DNA of 64,000 nucleotides from Streptomyces sp. NBC_00370 (GCF_036084755.1 NZ_CP107968.1:8502001-8566000), one strand, 5' to 3'; counted from the first letter of the stretch, positions 1 to 8,818 are shown. Made by a program: numbers and translations. The notes: generated from the sequence alone by a model not told the origin.

Positions 1-411
1 ATCCTCGAGTTGGTACCGCGTGAGCCGTCCTGCCAGGCTCGGTGTGGTGAAGACCAGCCGATGGAACGCCACCACCTCGGGATGATCGTTGAGGCCGGTG
101 ACAGGATCGTACCGATCGAGGCCGTCCCGGAAGTGGCGGTGCAGCGCCGTCATCGGCTTGATGCCGGACCTGCGGTCACGTAGGACGCGTGCCGCCTCGC
201 CCTGGTGGTCCGCGAACCGGTGCAGCACCAGGTCTTCCTTGGTGGGGAAGTACCGGAAGAGGGTCGGCTTGGAGATCTCGGCCGCAGCGGCGATGTCGTT
301 GACCGAGACGCGGTCGAAGCCGCGCTCCAAGAACAGCGAGACGGCCGTGTCGCCGATGGCGTCGCGCGTCCGTTCCTTCTTGCGTGCCCTGAGTCCGGTC
401 GGCTCGCTCAT
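1..411 (-). CDS. TetR-family transcriptional regulator (3' end outside window)
   Basis: The frame is open from ATG at 411 to the window edge (137 codons), so the C-terminus is missing. Residues about 10-60 form a TetR_N helix-turn-helix: RKKERTRDAI, then a region ending in VNDIAAAAEISKPTLFRYFP, the classic recognition helix followed by the YF(P) signature. The remaining residues look like the start of the ligand-binding domain. It is divergent from the NAD(P)-binding gene at 466 and shares a 54-bp intergenic region with repeated sites, so it probably represses itself and that neighbour. The ligand is unknown. Confidence 0.9.
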   Translation of the reverse strand, partial: MSEPTGLRARKKERTRDAIGDTAVSLFLERGFDRVSVNDIAAAAEISKPTLFRYFPTKEDLVLHRFADHQGEAARVLRDRRSGIKPMTALHRHFRDGLDRYDPVTGLNDHPEVVAFHRLVFTTPSLAGRLTRYQLED

Positions 412-413
412 AT

Positions 414-463
414 GACCAGAGTAACATTTATGACCGAGTTGCTTTTTTAACCGAGTAACGTTT
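414..463. promoter_or_regulatory. Three direct repeats, probable TetR operators
   Basis: Three copies of a motif close to ACCGAGTAACGTTT lie at about 414-429, 432-446 and 449-463; the middle copy is the most diverged. They fill the whole gap between the tetR start (411) and the start at 466. This placement would let one regulator block both divergent promoters. Binding is inferred from position only. Confidence 0.5.
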
Positions 464-465
464 CC

Positions 466-1362
466 ATGGGTGGCATGAATCAGATAGACATTCCTCCCGT
501 GCTCGTAACCGGGGCGACGGGCCGGGTCGGCCGCGTCGTCATCGACCGTCTCCTCGACGCGGGTGTGCCGGTCCGCGCCCTCATCCATCGCTCCGAGGCG
601 GGGGCGAAGCTGCCTGCGAAGGCCGAGGTCTTCACCGGCGACCTCACTGTGCCCGAGTCGCTCGACCCGGCATTGGATGGAGTCGGTGCGGTCTTCCTCG
701 TGTGGACCGCTCCGCCTCAGACCGCCGCGGCAGTCGTCGAGCGGCTGGCAGGCCACGTGCAGCGGGTCGTCTTTCTCTCCTCCCCGCACCAGACGCCGCA
801 CCCCTTCTTCCAGCAGCCCAATCCCATGGCGGTGCTGCACGCCGACATCGAGCGGCTCATCGCGGCCACCGGACTCGAGTCGACGATCATCCGGCCTGGG
901 ATGCTTGCGTCGAACTCGCTGGCCTGGTGGGTGCCCGCCATCCGGGCCGGTGAGGTAGTCCGGTGGCCTTACGGCGCTGCCGAGACGGCACCCGTCGACG
1001 ACCGCGACGTCGCAGCCGTCGCGGCGCGGACGCTGTATCAGGACGGATACGTCGGAGGCGACTACGTCCTTACGGGCCCCGAATCGCTGACCCACGCCGC
1101 GCAGGTGGACGTTATCGCTGACGCCTTGGGGCGCCGGATCGCATTCGAGGAGATGACGCCGGACGAGTTCCGGAGCCTGTCGGAGGGGACGGCGCCCAGC
1201 TCGGTCGTCGACATGCTGCTCGCCGCGTGGAGTGCGGCGGTCGGACAGCCCGCGTACATCACCACTGCGGTGGCCGACATCCTTGGGACGGCGCCGCGAA
1301 CGTTTCGCCAGTGGGCCGCCGACCATGCCACCGTCTTCACGGAGGGTTCGGAGGGGTCGTAA
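466..1362 (+). CDS. NmrA/SDR-type NAD(P)-binding protein
   Basis: 298 aa. The N-terminus has the Rossmann motif LVTGATGRVGR (GxxGxxG) at about residues 13-23, followed by the atypical-SDR pattern of NmrA/YtfG-like quinone oxidoreductases and redox sensors: a D after beta-3 (FTGDL), VVFLSS, and an IIRPGML segment. No classical YxxxK pair is evident. ATG at 466 is taken; ATG at 475 is an alternative, and neither has a strong ribosome-binding site. It is likely controlled by the divergent TetR gene. Substrate unknown; a role in quinone or electrophile stress is only a family-based guess. Confidence 0.85.
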   Translation: MGGMNQIDIPPVLVTGATGRVGRVVIDRLLDAGVPVRALIHRSEAGAKLPAKAEVFTGDLTVPESLDPALDGVGAVFLVWTAPPQTAAAVVERLAGHVQRVVFLSSPHQTPHPFFQQPNPMAVLHADIERLIAATGLESTIIRPGMLASNSLAWWVPAIRAGEVVRWPYGAAETAPVDDRDVAAVAARTLYQDGYVGGDYVLTGPESLTHAAQVDVIADALGRRIAFEEMTPDEFRSLSEGTAPSSVVDMLLAAWSAAVGQPAYITTAVADILGTAPRTFRQWAADHATVFTEGSEGS

Positions 1363-1498
1363 CCTCGTTGACACCGATCGACGTTCCCGGCAGCGGAGCC
1401 CTCAGTCCGCCGCAGCACCTCCCACCGTGTCTGGGGTTACGCCTCGCTGCCCGCCTTACTCTCCCCGCGCGCGGATCATGGGGAGCTATCCTGCGGGC

Positions 1499-2128
1499 AT
1501 GCGCGGACAGTTCACCGGCTGGCCGGAGCGGGCCATGGACGTGTTGTTGCAGCTCCAGGGCGAACCGCCCCATGCGACCCGCGAGCGCTATCGCGCGGAC
1601 CGCGAACGCCTGGTCCGGCAGCCGATGATCGCCCTGCTCAACGAGGTCGCGGACACCGACCGCCGGTACGAGGACTTCTCCGTCTGGCACTACCGCACCG
1701 ACTCCTGGTGGTGGCAGCACCAGGGCGCGGTGATCCGGCTCGGCCGCAAGATCGAGATCGGTCTCCGGTTCGACCTGGACGGTCTGCGGATCCAGGGCGC
1801 CTGGTGGTACCCCGATCCCGGCCAGGTGGACATGTTCCGCAAAGCCGTGGCCTCCGAGGGGAGCGGCCGCGAACTGTCCGCCATCGTCGAGGACGTGCGG
1901 AAGAAGGGCTACGACATCTCCGGGGACGTGATGAAACGCCCCCCGCGTGGCTATCCGGCGGACCACTCCCGTACGAACCTGCTGCGCCACCGTTCGCTGA
2001 TCGCCGCCCGTCCCCTCGGCTGCGAGGAGTGGCTGCACACACCCGAGGCGCTGGAGCGGGTCCTCTCGGCCGCCGCCGACCTGGACGCCTTGCTGATGTG
2101 GCTGGTTCGCCACGTGCAGCGCGCCTGA
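1499..2128 (+). CDS. DUF2461-like conserved hypothetical protein
   Basis: 209 aa. The start at 1499 is chosen because the sequence beginning MRGQF matches how this family opens, while the frame upstream overlaps the preceding gene and has different character. It shows the aromatic DUF2461 pattern: an N-terminal stretch about planting the chain with F/W residues, a WHYRTDSWWW segment and a basic PRGYP segment before a C-terminal helix. I recall this family as widespread but functionally uncharacterised. No signal peptide or membrane segment. Confidence 0.5.
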   Translation: MRGQFTGWPERAMDVLLQLQGEPPHATRERYRADRERLVRQPMIALLNEVADTDRRYEDFSVWHYRTDSWWWQHQGAVIRLGRKIEIGLRFDLDGLRIQGAWWYPDPGQVDMFRKAVASEGSGRELSAIVEDVRKKGYDISGDVMKRPPRGYPADHSRTNLLRHRSLIAARPLGCEEWLHTPEALERVLSAAADLDALLMWLVRHVQRA

Positions 2129-2179
2129 CACGCCCAGCCCCACCTCCAACGCCCGCAGCCGGCCAACGCGCCGTGCGGC

Positions 2180-2440
2180 GTGTTGCCTTGCTTGCGGGGC
2201 GGGGCCGGATCACCGTTCAGTCGGATCCGGGATCTTCGCTTCCCGTACACGATCAGCGCGACGCTCGACGAGGTGGTCGGCCGGCAGTACACCAGGGCCG
2301 TCTGCTCACCCGCTGTCCTTGGTGACCGGTTGGCCGCCTTCGACCACGATCTACGCGCCGCCCTCACAGCCGCCGAGCCCTCCGGCGCCTTCGTCGACAG
2401 CACAGAAGCTCAGCTCCTGCTCGCCGGACGTCCCAACTGA
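2180..2440 (+). pseudogene. C-terminal remnant of a class I SAM methyltransferase
   Basis: 86 codons. From about residue 22 the sequence (FPYTISATLDEVVGRQYTRA, then SPAVLGDR and LRAALTAAEPSG) resembles the C-terminal end of small actinomycete SAM-dependent methyltransferases. The Rossmann core with the GxGxG motif is absent upstream, so this is a 5'-truncated relic. The rest of 2129-2659 shows no other gene. Confidence 0.4.
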
Positions 2441-2659
2441 CGGCTGCAGGAACTGCCCTGGCCACAAGCCTCGTTGTGGCCCTCTGGCTCACGTGGTTCG
2501 TCATCACATGGATCGGTATGCCGGACTCTTACCCGGTCCCACTGTGCGGAGAGGGCAACGTCCCACCCTGGTGGCCAAGCGTCATCCCCGCCTGACGGCC
2601 CGCACCCGTGGACAGTCTCGGCCAAGCCGGACAACGAGGTGCGGGCCGCCCGGCCACGA

Positions 2660-3178
2660 CTACGAGGCCTGCTGGACGCGCTCGGCGTTGCCCTTCTTGA
2701 TGGTCACTTCGACATTCAGGTTGCCGCTCTTAGCAGCGGCATCAAGCTCGTCCGGACTGCACTTCTCGGCTTCCGACGTCTCGGGATCTCCGCAGATGTC
2801 GCCACCGACAATTTCGGTGTCCACGGCGACCCAGAAGGCACGCTCCCCGACCAGCAGTTTGCCCGGCGCCAAGTAGGTCAGTACGCCACTGAACGTCCCG
2901 TCGGCACCAGGGGCATCGGGGTTGTCGACAGGACCGTTGTCAGTGCCACTGCCCGCGGCGTCATTGGCATCGTCGTCCGAACCCGAGTTGGCACTGTCGT
3001 CACTGTCGCTCGTGGTGGGATCGGCACTCGCGCCGGGACTCGCGCTGGCGCTGGAGTTGGAGTTGCTCCCGGAAGCGTCGGCGACGGAGTCGGAGTCGCA
3101 CGCCGTGAGGAGCAGGCCGGCGGCGCTCAGGATGGCCAGAGCGGCGAGCGTGCGGGTGCGCGTACGGCTGAGTCGCAT
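2660..3178 (-). CDS. Secreted lipoprotein, low-complexity Ser/Asp-rich, unknown function
   Basis: 172 aa from ATG at 3178. The start is chosen so that the signal peptide is immediate: basic MRLSRTRTR, a hydrophobic core, then lipobox LLTAC with the modified Cys near residue 26. A long Ser/Asp/Asn/Gly-rich linker (about residues 28-90) follows, then a compact C-terminal domain of about 80 residues with two Cys (DICGD, EKCSPDE). I do not recognise the domain. The linker suggests a globular domain displayed away from the membrane. Monocistronic by context. Confidence 0.75.
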   Translation of the reverse strand: MRLSRTRTRTLAALAILSAAGLLLTACDSDSVADASGSNSNSSASASPGASADPTTSDSDDSANSGSDDDANDAAGSGTDNGPVDNPDAPGADGTFSGVLTYLAPGKLLVGERAFWVAVDTEIVGGDICGDPETSEAEKCSPDELDAAAKSGNLNVEVTIKKGNAERVQQAS

Positions 3179-3390
3179 GTGGAGTGCCCTTTCGGCGTTG
3201 TTCCTTGTTGATCTCAACTGATCAAACGCCAGACGCAGCAGCCCGGTTCACCCCCACCCACCCTGTGACACAGTCAGGATGAATCGCTGGTATCCGTTAC
3301 AAGACACTCCGCCTGGGTGTCGGCTCGCTTGGTAGCCGCGGCCGGGGGGGCAGGAACCAGGCAGCAGTGCCATGACGGTGGACTGCGTCC

Positions 3391-3560
3391 GACCTTCCGT
3401 CGATCCCGGCTGCACGACTTCCGCCGATGCGCGGCCCCCTCATGCTCACCGCCGTCATCGACGGGAAGATCATGTCGTGACTCCCTCGGGCACAGTGACA
3501 CCCGCGTCAGGCCGGACATCTACCAGAGCGCAGATGCTGCGACGTATTGGCGACACAGCA
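3391..3560 (+). pseudogene. Degraded tyrosine recombinase (C-terminal catalytic remnant)
   Basis: Pieces of the recombinase C-terminal signature occur in consecutive but different frames. RLHDFRRCAA (box II HxLR region) begins at 3407 and is followed, in another frame, by LMLTAVIDGKIMS. Then, back in the first frame, DSLGHSDTRVRPDIYQSA carries the LGH motif and catalytic Tyr. At least two indels separate them. The remaining sequence of 3179-3613 shows nothing else I can support. Confidence 0.55.
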
Positions 3561-3613
3561 GCGGCAGTCTTCTCGGCATGAATGCCGAGAACCACGAGCC
3601 CACCGGATCCGTC

Positions 3614-5470
3614 TCAGGGAACTTCACCGGTGGGTGAACTGGATCCCATCGCTGTGGCGTGGCGGTGTACAAGAGCGGTCCGGCTGCGGAGGTTGAGGAC
3701 ACCCAGCAGGCGGGAGATGTTGCGGCGTTCGGCCATGGAGATCAGGGCACACAGGGCGACGGTCGCTGGGACCTTGTTCCTGTCCTGGACGGCGAGGCGC
3801 ATGAGCCGGATCAGGAAGTCATTGCTGTCGTGGTCCAGTTGGGGGATCGACTGGTGGTCTCCGTGGGCGGCGAGGCCGAGGGCTTGGCTGATCCACCGGT
3901 CGAAGACTTCCACGGTTTCCCAATCGACCTGACTGGCGTCGACGGTGCCCAGGACGTCAGGGGCCAGCGGCACCCGGTGGGCGAGCACCGGCGAACGGTG
4001 GTCGGTGCGGGGGGTGTCGAGAACGGCTGCCAGGGGGAGAGTGATGCAGGTGGCGCAGGGGTTGCTGGAGCCCTGACAGGCGAGGTGCCATGCTTCGCGG
4101 CTGGGCAGATGGTCACCGTGCGGGGTTGTTGTCCGAAGGGCGGTGATGATCTCGGGGGCGACTTGGTGCGCGGCGCCGGCAAGGAGGTGCCCGGGGCTGT
4201 AGCGGGAGATCACCAAGGCCCACAGGTACCAGTTCAGAGTGCCCAGGCAGCCGGATGACTGGTCGGTGCCGGTCAGGATGCCCGTGACGTTGCGCAGAAG
4301 GCATCCGGCGATTGCGTGGTGGGACAGGGAGCGGTCGACGCCTTGAGCGTCGAGCTTGCCGATCAGGTAGCGGGCGTGGGTCAGGACATTTCCGTAGGCG
4401 CAGTCGTAGGGGATGTCGTAACAGCCGGCTGCCCAGATGCTCAGGCTCATCTCGGTGAGCTCGTCGGGAAATGGGGCGCGGCCGTGCCAGATGTAGCCCG
4501 GGCCGGCACAGTCATAGCCGTTGACCAGCCACCACAGGTCGTCGCTCACCCCGTCGGGCATAGCCAGGCCGGTGTCGGGCACGGTCGTGGTGAGGGCGTG
4601 CACACATTCCTGAAGGTCGATGTCCATGGCGCCGGCAGTGACCTCGACCGCGCTGACCGGAGCATCATCGGTCCCTGAGCGGGGCTGGGGAAGGTGGATA
4701 GCGTGGGAGGTGAAGCCGTCCCTGACGACGAGAGCATGGTCGTCGATTCCGCACATGAACCACCCCATGGACTCGCGGTCGGCAGTGCCGTAAGTCATTG
4801 CCCATGAGCCGGTCCAGCCGTACACGCAGGTCGGGGTGTTGCCGGTCCGCCAGCCGAAGCCCAGGACCTCGCACAGTTCCTCCCAGTCGTCGGGAGGCGC
4901 GAAATTGCGGCGTCCCAGGTCCTTGGGCGGCAGCGAACACACGGAGGCCAGCCGAACCGGATCCGGGCCGGCGTCGCTGACTTCAACGGTGATCAGTGCG
5001 GCGTGCTCAGGTGCGATCACCGGGGCGGCTTGGGCAGCGAGGGCGCTGATCGCGGCGGTCAGGATGTTCATCAGCCATACGTCGAGCACCTGAGGTTGGT
5101 CGAGGAGGCGGGTATGTTCGGCCCATTGCCGCACTGCGGCCAGCATGGGCGACATCAGACCTACCGGCAGCCGCTGGCTGGCCTTCTCCCTTGCATGGCG
5201 GTCCGTGACGCTCAGCGGAACACGTGCACCGCGGCACTCACACCACAGAAGGGTCACGCAGGCGTCGATCATCGCCGCCATGCCTTCGACAGCCATTGAG
5301 GGGAGGTACTGACTTCTGCTCTGGCAGTGCCTGACCAGATCCTCGCGCACCGGCCACACCTCGTGCAGCGGGTGAGGATGGCCAACGAGCGGCACCGAAC
5401 CCCGCTCCTGAGCAAGGCGGATACTCGGCCGCAGCCAGGTCACGACGGGGTGGACCAGATGGGGATTCAT
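3614..5470 (-). CDS. Large hypothetical protein, function not recognised
   Basis: 618 aa from ATG at 5470, chosen because GGGAG sits 9 nt upstream; the same frame is open to 5617, so an N-terminally longer form is possible. The protein looks soluble, rich in Trp, His and Cys, with no signal peptide, Walker motif or clear transmembrane helix. A CATC motif at about residue 490 and several Cys in the middle could be structural or metal-binding, but the pattern is not diagnostic. It stands alone between an integrase relic and a small membrane protein. I can assign no function. Confidence 0.6.
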   Translation of the reverse strand: MNPHLVHPVVTWLRPSIRLAQERGSVPLVGHPHPLHEVWPVREDLVRHCQSRSQYLPSMAVEGMAAMIDACVTLLWCECRGARVPLSVTDRHAREKASQRLPVGLMSPMLAAVRQWAEHTRLLDQPQVLDVWLMNILTAAISALAAQAAPVIAPEHAALITVEVSDAGPDPVRLASVCSLPPKDLGRRNFAPPDDWEELCEVLGFGWRTGNTPTCVYGWTGSWAMTYGTADRESMGWFMCGIDDHALVVRDGFTSHAIHLPQPRSGTDDAPVSAVEVTAGAMDIDLQECVHALTTTVPDTGLAMPDGVSDDLWWLVNGYDCAGPGYIWHGRAPFPDELTEMSLSIWAAGCYDIPYDCAYGNVLTHARYLIGKLDAQGVDRSLSHHAIAGCLLRNVTGILTGTDQSSGCLGTLNWYLWALVISRYSPGHLLAGAAHQVAPEIITALRTTTPHGDHLPSREAWHLACQGSSNPCATCITLPLAAVLDTPRTDHRSPVLAHRVPLAPDVLGTVDASQVDWETVEVFDRWISQALGLAAHGDHQSIPQLDHDSNDFLIRLMRLAVQDRNKVPATVALCALISMAERRNISRLLGVLNLRSRTALVHRHATAMGSSSPTGEVP

Positions 5471-5797
5471 GCACTCTTCTCCCAACGCAGCAGACCTTGC
5501 CGTGAGCTCGCGCAAGCAGAGCAGATGCCCACTCACCCGCCTCTTCACCTTCGCCCGCAGCAGGGCGCGAAGGAGATACACCGCTCGATAAACACCCTGA
5601 AAGGATGGTCCGCTCACTGGCCGTCAGCATCGACGCAACAGGCAACGTGAAACAGGCGCGAACTGCTACCGCGGCCGCCATGCGGCGGGGAGCCTAGACA
5701 GGCCCTTGCAGGTCAGCAATATCGCAGAACGATTCCGGTAAGAGGGCGGGACAGGGTGAGGCTGCGTGCTGGTCGGCGGACCGGGCATCGGACAGGT
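5471..5797. other. Intergenic region without recognised gene
   Basis: This 327-bp stretch lies between two divergent genes and would carry both promoters. No reading frame with recognisable similarity, no strong hairpin and no clear operator was seen. Confidence 0.5.
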
Positions 5798-5956
5798 ATG
5801 AAGCCCCTCATCGTGGCCGCCTCGGAGCTGGCCCAGGACAACAGGCCGGACGGACCCCCATGGTTCAAGTGGGCGTTCCTGGCCGTGTGGTTCGTCATGG
5901 CCTCAGTGGTCATCTACAAGCTGTATCAGGACGGCCATTTCAGAAGACGCCGCTGA
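5798..5956 (+). CDS. Small single-pass membrane protein
   Basis: 52 aa from ATG at 5798. One hydrophobic helix (WAFLAVWFVMASVVIYKLY, about residues 25-43) is followed by a basic FRRRR tail, so the C-terminus is probably cytoplasmic. Function unknown. It is followed by a strong hairpin terminator, which supports a real transcription unit ending here. Confidence 0.5.
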   Translation: MKPLIVAASELAQDNRPDGPPWFKWAFLAVWFVMASVVIYKLYQDGHFRRRR

Positions 5957-6061
5957 TAGTCCCGTCACATCGGTGCCCTCGAACGGGCCGGCCCCACCCC
6001 CGCCCGGAGGTCCGCCCGTTCAAGGGCCCCAGCCCGGGATGCGCACCGGCCGCGCACAGTT

Positions 6062-6103
6062 CGGAGCCCCGGGAACGAACGGGGAGGCGTTCCCGGGGCT
6101 CCG
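6062..6103. terminator. Strong hairpin terminator
   Basis: A perfect 16-bp stem (core arms GGAGCCCCGGGAACG at 6063-6077 and its reverse complement at 6088-6102, with one more pair outside) closes a 10-nt loop. There is no T-run, as is common in high-GC actinomycetes. It lies about 105 bp downstream of the small membrane protein gene. Confidence 0.75.
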
Positions 6104-6222
6104 CTACGGGGCCTGCTCAACGACGGTCTGCCGTAGAGGTCACTGCGGTGGCTCTCTCGCCGTGCCAGGTCAGGCAGGCCGCCAGAGCCTGAACCTCTCG
6201 GGGCCCGACGTGGAGGTCAGCT

Positions 6223-6522
6223 ATGCCCCGCCCCATTTGGTCGGACGCCCTGGAGGAGCTGATCGAGGCGAAGGGTGAGGGAAAGATGCCCCCGCAGCCT
6301 AAGGAGGAGGCACAGCCGACGGGTCGGATCGTGGACCTGATGGCGGCGCTGGAGCAGTCCGTGAAGGCCGCCCGTGACTCCCGCGGCGACGACCCGGACG
6401 GCGAGCACGTTACCGTCCACGACCTCGACTCGCCGACGAAGAAGAAGACCGCGGCCAAGAAGACGGCGCCGAAGAAAGCGGCCGCGAAAAGGACCACGGG
6501 CCGCAAACCACGCTCCGCCTGA
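6223..6522 (+). CDS. Ku-like C-terminal tail protein (orphan fragment of NHEJ protein Ku)
   Basis: 99 aa. It resembles only the C-terminal part of actinobacterial Ku: an Ala/Glu-rich segment, GRIVDLMAALEQSVKAARDS, then a Lys/Ala-rich tail of the KKTAAKKTAPKK type that binds DNA. The Ku core ring domain is absent upstream. GGAGG six bases before the ATG suggests it could still be translated. It is either the relic of a truncated ku gene or a small DNA-binding protein. Similarity is judged from memory of the family. Confidence 0.45.
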   Translation: MPRPIWSDALEELIEAKGEGKMPPQPKEEAQPTGRIVDLMAALEQSVKAARDSRGDDPDGEHVTVHDLDSPTKKKTAAKKTAPKKAAAKRTTGRKPRSA

Positions 6523-6546
6523 TCGGGCCCCCTGGAGAGGTGGGGG

Positions 6547-6947
6547 CTACGCCAACGCCTCTACGGCAGCCTGTTCCTTCGTGACCAGCTTGAGCTCCAG
6601 CCGCGCGGCGACGACGCCGCCGTCGAGCGTGGCCCAGTACGGGTGCGTCGTCACCGTTGCGGACAGCTCGATCAGCCGCTCCCGGAACCGGGCGTCCTCC
6701 GCCTTCGGGCGTCGGTGTAGCCGGGGCTGTCGGGGAACTCGGGGCGGTTGTGGTCGCTGTAGAGCATCTTGTCGCCCGACCATCCGGGGGCGGGGTCCAC
6801 GCTCCAGGGCAGCCCGGCACAGAACGTGCTGTACGCCGCCACGGTCTGGTGCAGCTCGCGCTGCGCGTCCAGGAGGTCTTGGGGGAAGTCGTTCGTCGCC
6901 ACGCCCAGATAGTGCGTCCGTTCGATTGTGATCTCGTGGGACGCCAC
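6547..6947 (-). pseudogene. Frameshifted small hypothetical gene
   Basis: A GTG at 6947 with GAGGAG upstream opens a frame (ITIERTHYLGVATNDFPQDL, LPWSVDPAPGW) that runs to about 6715. The natural continuation (FRERLIELSATVTTHPYWAT) is in another frame ending at 6547, so one small indel near 6715-6722 breaks the gene. The intact protein would be about 130 aa. A diverged copy of its C-terminus is at 56537-56690. I recall similar proteins of unknown function in Streptomyces. Confidence 0.55.
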
Positions 6948-7023
6948 GCGGTACTCCTCCGAGCAGTTCGGCCCGAGCTGTCCTGTGTCCTCGAACTCTG
7001 ACCGATTGCCACCGAAGTCAGCG

Positions 7024-7611
7024 TCAGGAGCGACCGTTTTCGGCGACGAGTTGCACCAAGCCGACCCATGGGAAGTCGCCGCTCTTGTGGACCGCACGCA
7101 CCCTCCACTGGCCTGCCGGGAGCTGCACGGGGGCCTGATCCGGCTGGCCTCCGTCGGGATAGTCCACTCCCAGATCGGCACCCGCTTCGGCCGAATCCAT
7201 CAACACTGCCGGGCCGTCGGTGGCCCACAGTCCGCTGTCCTCCCAGGCGGTGTCCGGATCGGCCAGAAGCGCCTCGGCTGCCGTGAACAACTCGGCCTCG
7301 GAGTCCGCGGCAAGCCACCGCACGAACAGCAGCTTCTCCGGCAGGAAGCACGTCTTTGCAGGTTCATCGGCCAGGACAAGAGCAGTAGCGGCGCCCGCAC
7401 CGACGGCGATCACACCGGCCCAGTCCTCCACCTCGCAGGCACGGTCGTAGTCATCACGGCCATCGGCGTCACCGTTGATAGAGCCGTCTTCTGTGCATCC
7501 ACCCCAGGTGCTCACCGAGGACGTCGGAATGACGATCAAGGGGCCGCCCATCGACCGGACCCACATCAGCCCAGCGCGGTCACAGCGATCAGTGTCATGA
7601 GAAGCGTCCAT
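7024..7611 (-). CDS. Imm21-type immunity protein
   Basis: 195 aa from ATG 7611; ATG at 7566, giving MWVRSMGGPLIVIP, is a good alternative start. The features match the Imm21 family of polymorphic-toxin immunity proteins as I remember it: the opening GGPLIVIP, then DYDRACEVEDWAGVI, a LVLADEPA stretch and FLPEKLLFVRW. It would be cytosolic and neutralise a cognate toxin, but no toxin for it is adjacent; the RHS toxin at 9133 has its own neighbouring candidate. The gene ends 77 bp upstream of the frameshifted gene on the same strand. Confidence 0.6.
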   Translation of the reverse strand: MDASHDTDRCDRAGLMWVRSMGGPLIVIPTSSVSTWGGCTEDGSINGDADGRDDYDRACEVEDWAGVIAVGAGAATALVLADEPAKTCFLPEKLLFVRWLAADSEAELFTAAEALLADPDTAWEDSGLWATDGPAVLMDSAEAGADLGVDYPDGGQPDQAPVQLPAGQWRVRAVHKSGDFPWVGLVQLVAENGRS

Positions 7612-7704
7612 GCACGCAGTCTGCCGCCCTCCACTGACACCGCTCGGAGGCCAGAGCCTGGCCGGCCTTCTGGCGCCGCAACAGGTTCACTACCCTCGGC
7701 CGGT

Positions 7705-8250
7705 ATGACGAGCCCTTCCCCGGCGCCGAAGTCGCGCTTTCTCATCGTGCACGACTACGGCATGGGGGGTGCGTGGTGGTGGGTCCACGCGCGCTCTCCC
7801 CGAGAGATCCTTGAGACCTTCGCGGAGGTCGAGGTGGTCGACAGTCCTGAGGCCATCGAATGGGCTGACCGGGACCTTGACGAAGTCGACATTGACGAGC
7901 CGGCTATGCCTCCGGGCCTGGACGGGCTGCGGGCCAAGCGCGACGCCCAGCGCGGCCGCCCCGGTTTCGGCGCGCTCGCAGACCGGAGCATCGTGCACCT
8001 GCGGCGTCGCTGGGACGGCGACGGCGATGAACCAGCGACCTACCTCATGGAGGTCGGCTCCGACGGCCGCAGGTTGCGCCAGGTGGAGCTCAGTGACAAC
8101 GGAACCGCGCTGAAGAGCGGCCCAGAGGACTGGCCGTTCAATCCGCCGGTGGTGGACCTGTTTGACCCTGAGTGGGCGGACATGGAAATCCACCCGGCCG
8201 AGTTCGAGGCAGCATGGCTCCAAGCACGTCACGTCGGCAATGAGCAATAA
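7705..8250 (+). CDS. Hypothetical acidic protein, possible immunity-type
   Basis: 181 aa from ATG 7705. The N-terminus has FLIVHDYGMGGAWWWVHAR followed by an acidic stretch (EVEVVDSPEAIEWADRDLDE) and a beta-rich C-terminal half. No signal peptide, membrane segment or catalytic motif is visible. Acidic, small and embedded among Imm21 and RHS/CPCC genes, it could be another immunity protein, but this is guilt by association only. Confidence 0.55.
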   Translation: MTSPSPAPKSRFLIVHDYGMGGAWWWVHARSPREILETFAEVEVVDSPEAIEWADRDLDEVDIDEPAMPPGLDGLRAKRDAQRGRPGFGALADRSIVHLRRRWDGDGDEPATYLMEVGSDGRRLRQVELSDNGTALKSGPEDWPFNPPVVDLFDPEWADMEIHPAEFEAAWLQARHVGNEQ

Positions 8251-8394
8251 AGGAGCGTTGCCACCGCGCAGCGTGTCGGCGTACTCGCGTATGTGGCTCT
8301 GGCAAGTTTTTCGTAGGCGGAGATCATCGCGGTGGCACGGTCGGCCGGTCCGCAGGTGGGCAGCCTGTGACTGTGCTCTGTTGAACTGGCAAGC

Positions 8395-8705
8395 TTGTTA
8401 ACGCAGTTGTCCGATGTGCAGGTGGTTTCGGTTGAGGTATCCGATGCCGCGGTGGTGGTCCGTGCCCGCACGAGATCCGGTGAACCGGCGGGATGCACGG
8501 GATGCGGCCGGCTCAGTGAGTGGTGCCACAGCCGCTACGCACGGCGCCTCACCGACGTCACGCTCGCAGGCCGCCCTCTGCTCATCGACCTGTCCGTACG
8601 CCGCCTGTACTGCGAGAACACGACCTGCCCGAAGACGACCTTCGCCGAGCAAGTACCGGGTCTGACCGTGCGCTACCCGCGGCGGACACAGCAACGGCGT
8701 GACCT
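8395..8705 (+). pseudogene. 5' fragment of an ISL3-family transposase
   Basis: The N-terminal zinc-finger domain of ISL3 transposases is readable: ARTRSGEPAGCTGCG (CxxC), then RRLYCENTTCPKTTFAEQVP (CxxxxC). After RYPRRT at about 8690 the similarity stops and the DDE catalytic domain is missing. The sequence from about 8290 to 8394 may be the left end of this element, but I could not define a terminal repeat. Confidence 0.6.
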
Positions 8706-8818
8706 GCGGGACCGGCCTCGCCCAGCGGGTGCGGGTACGGCTGTCGCGGGCCTTCTACGACGAGAAGTCGCGGGTGTGACGGGCGGGCCGGGCAGGCAGG
8801 GGAGGGGACCCGTCGCCG

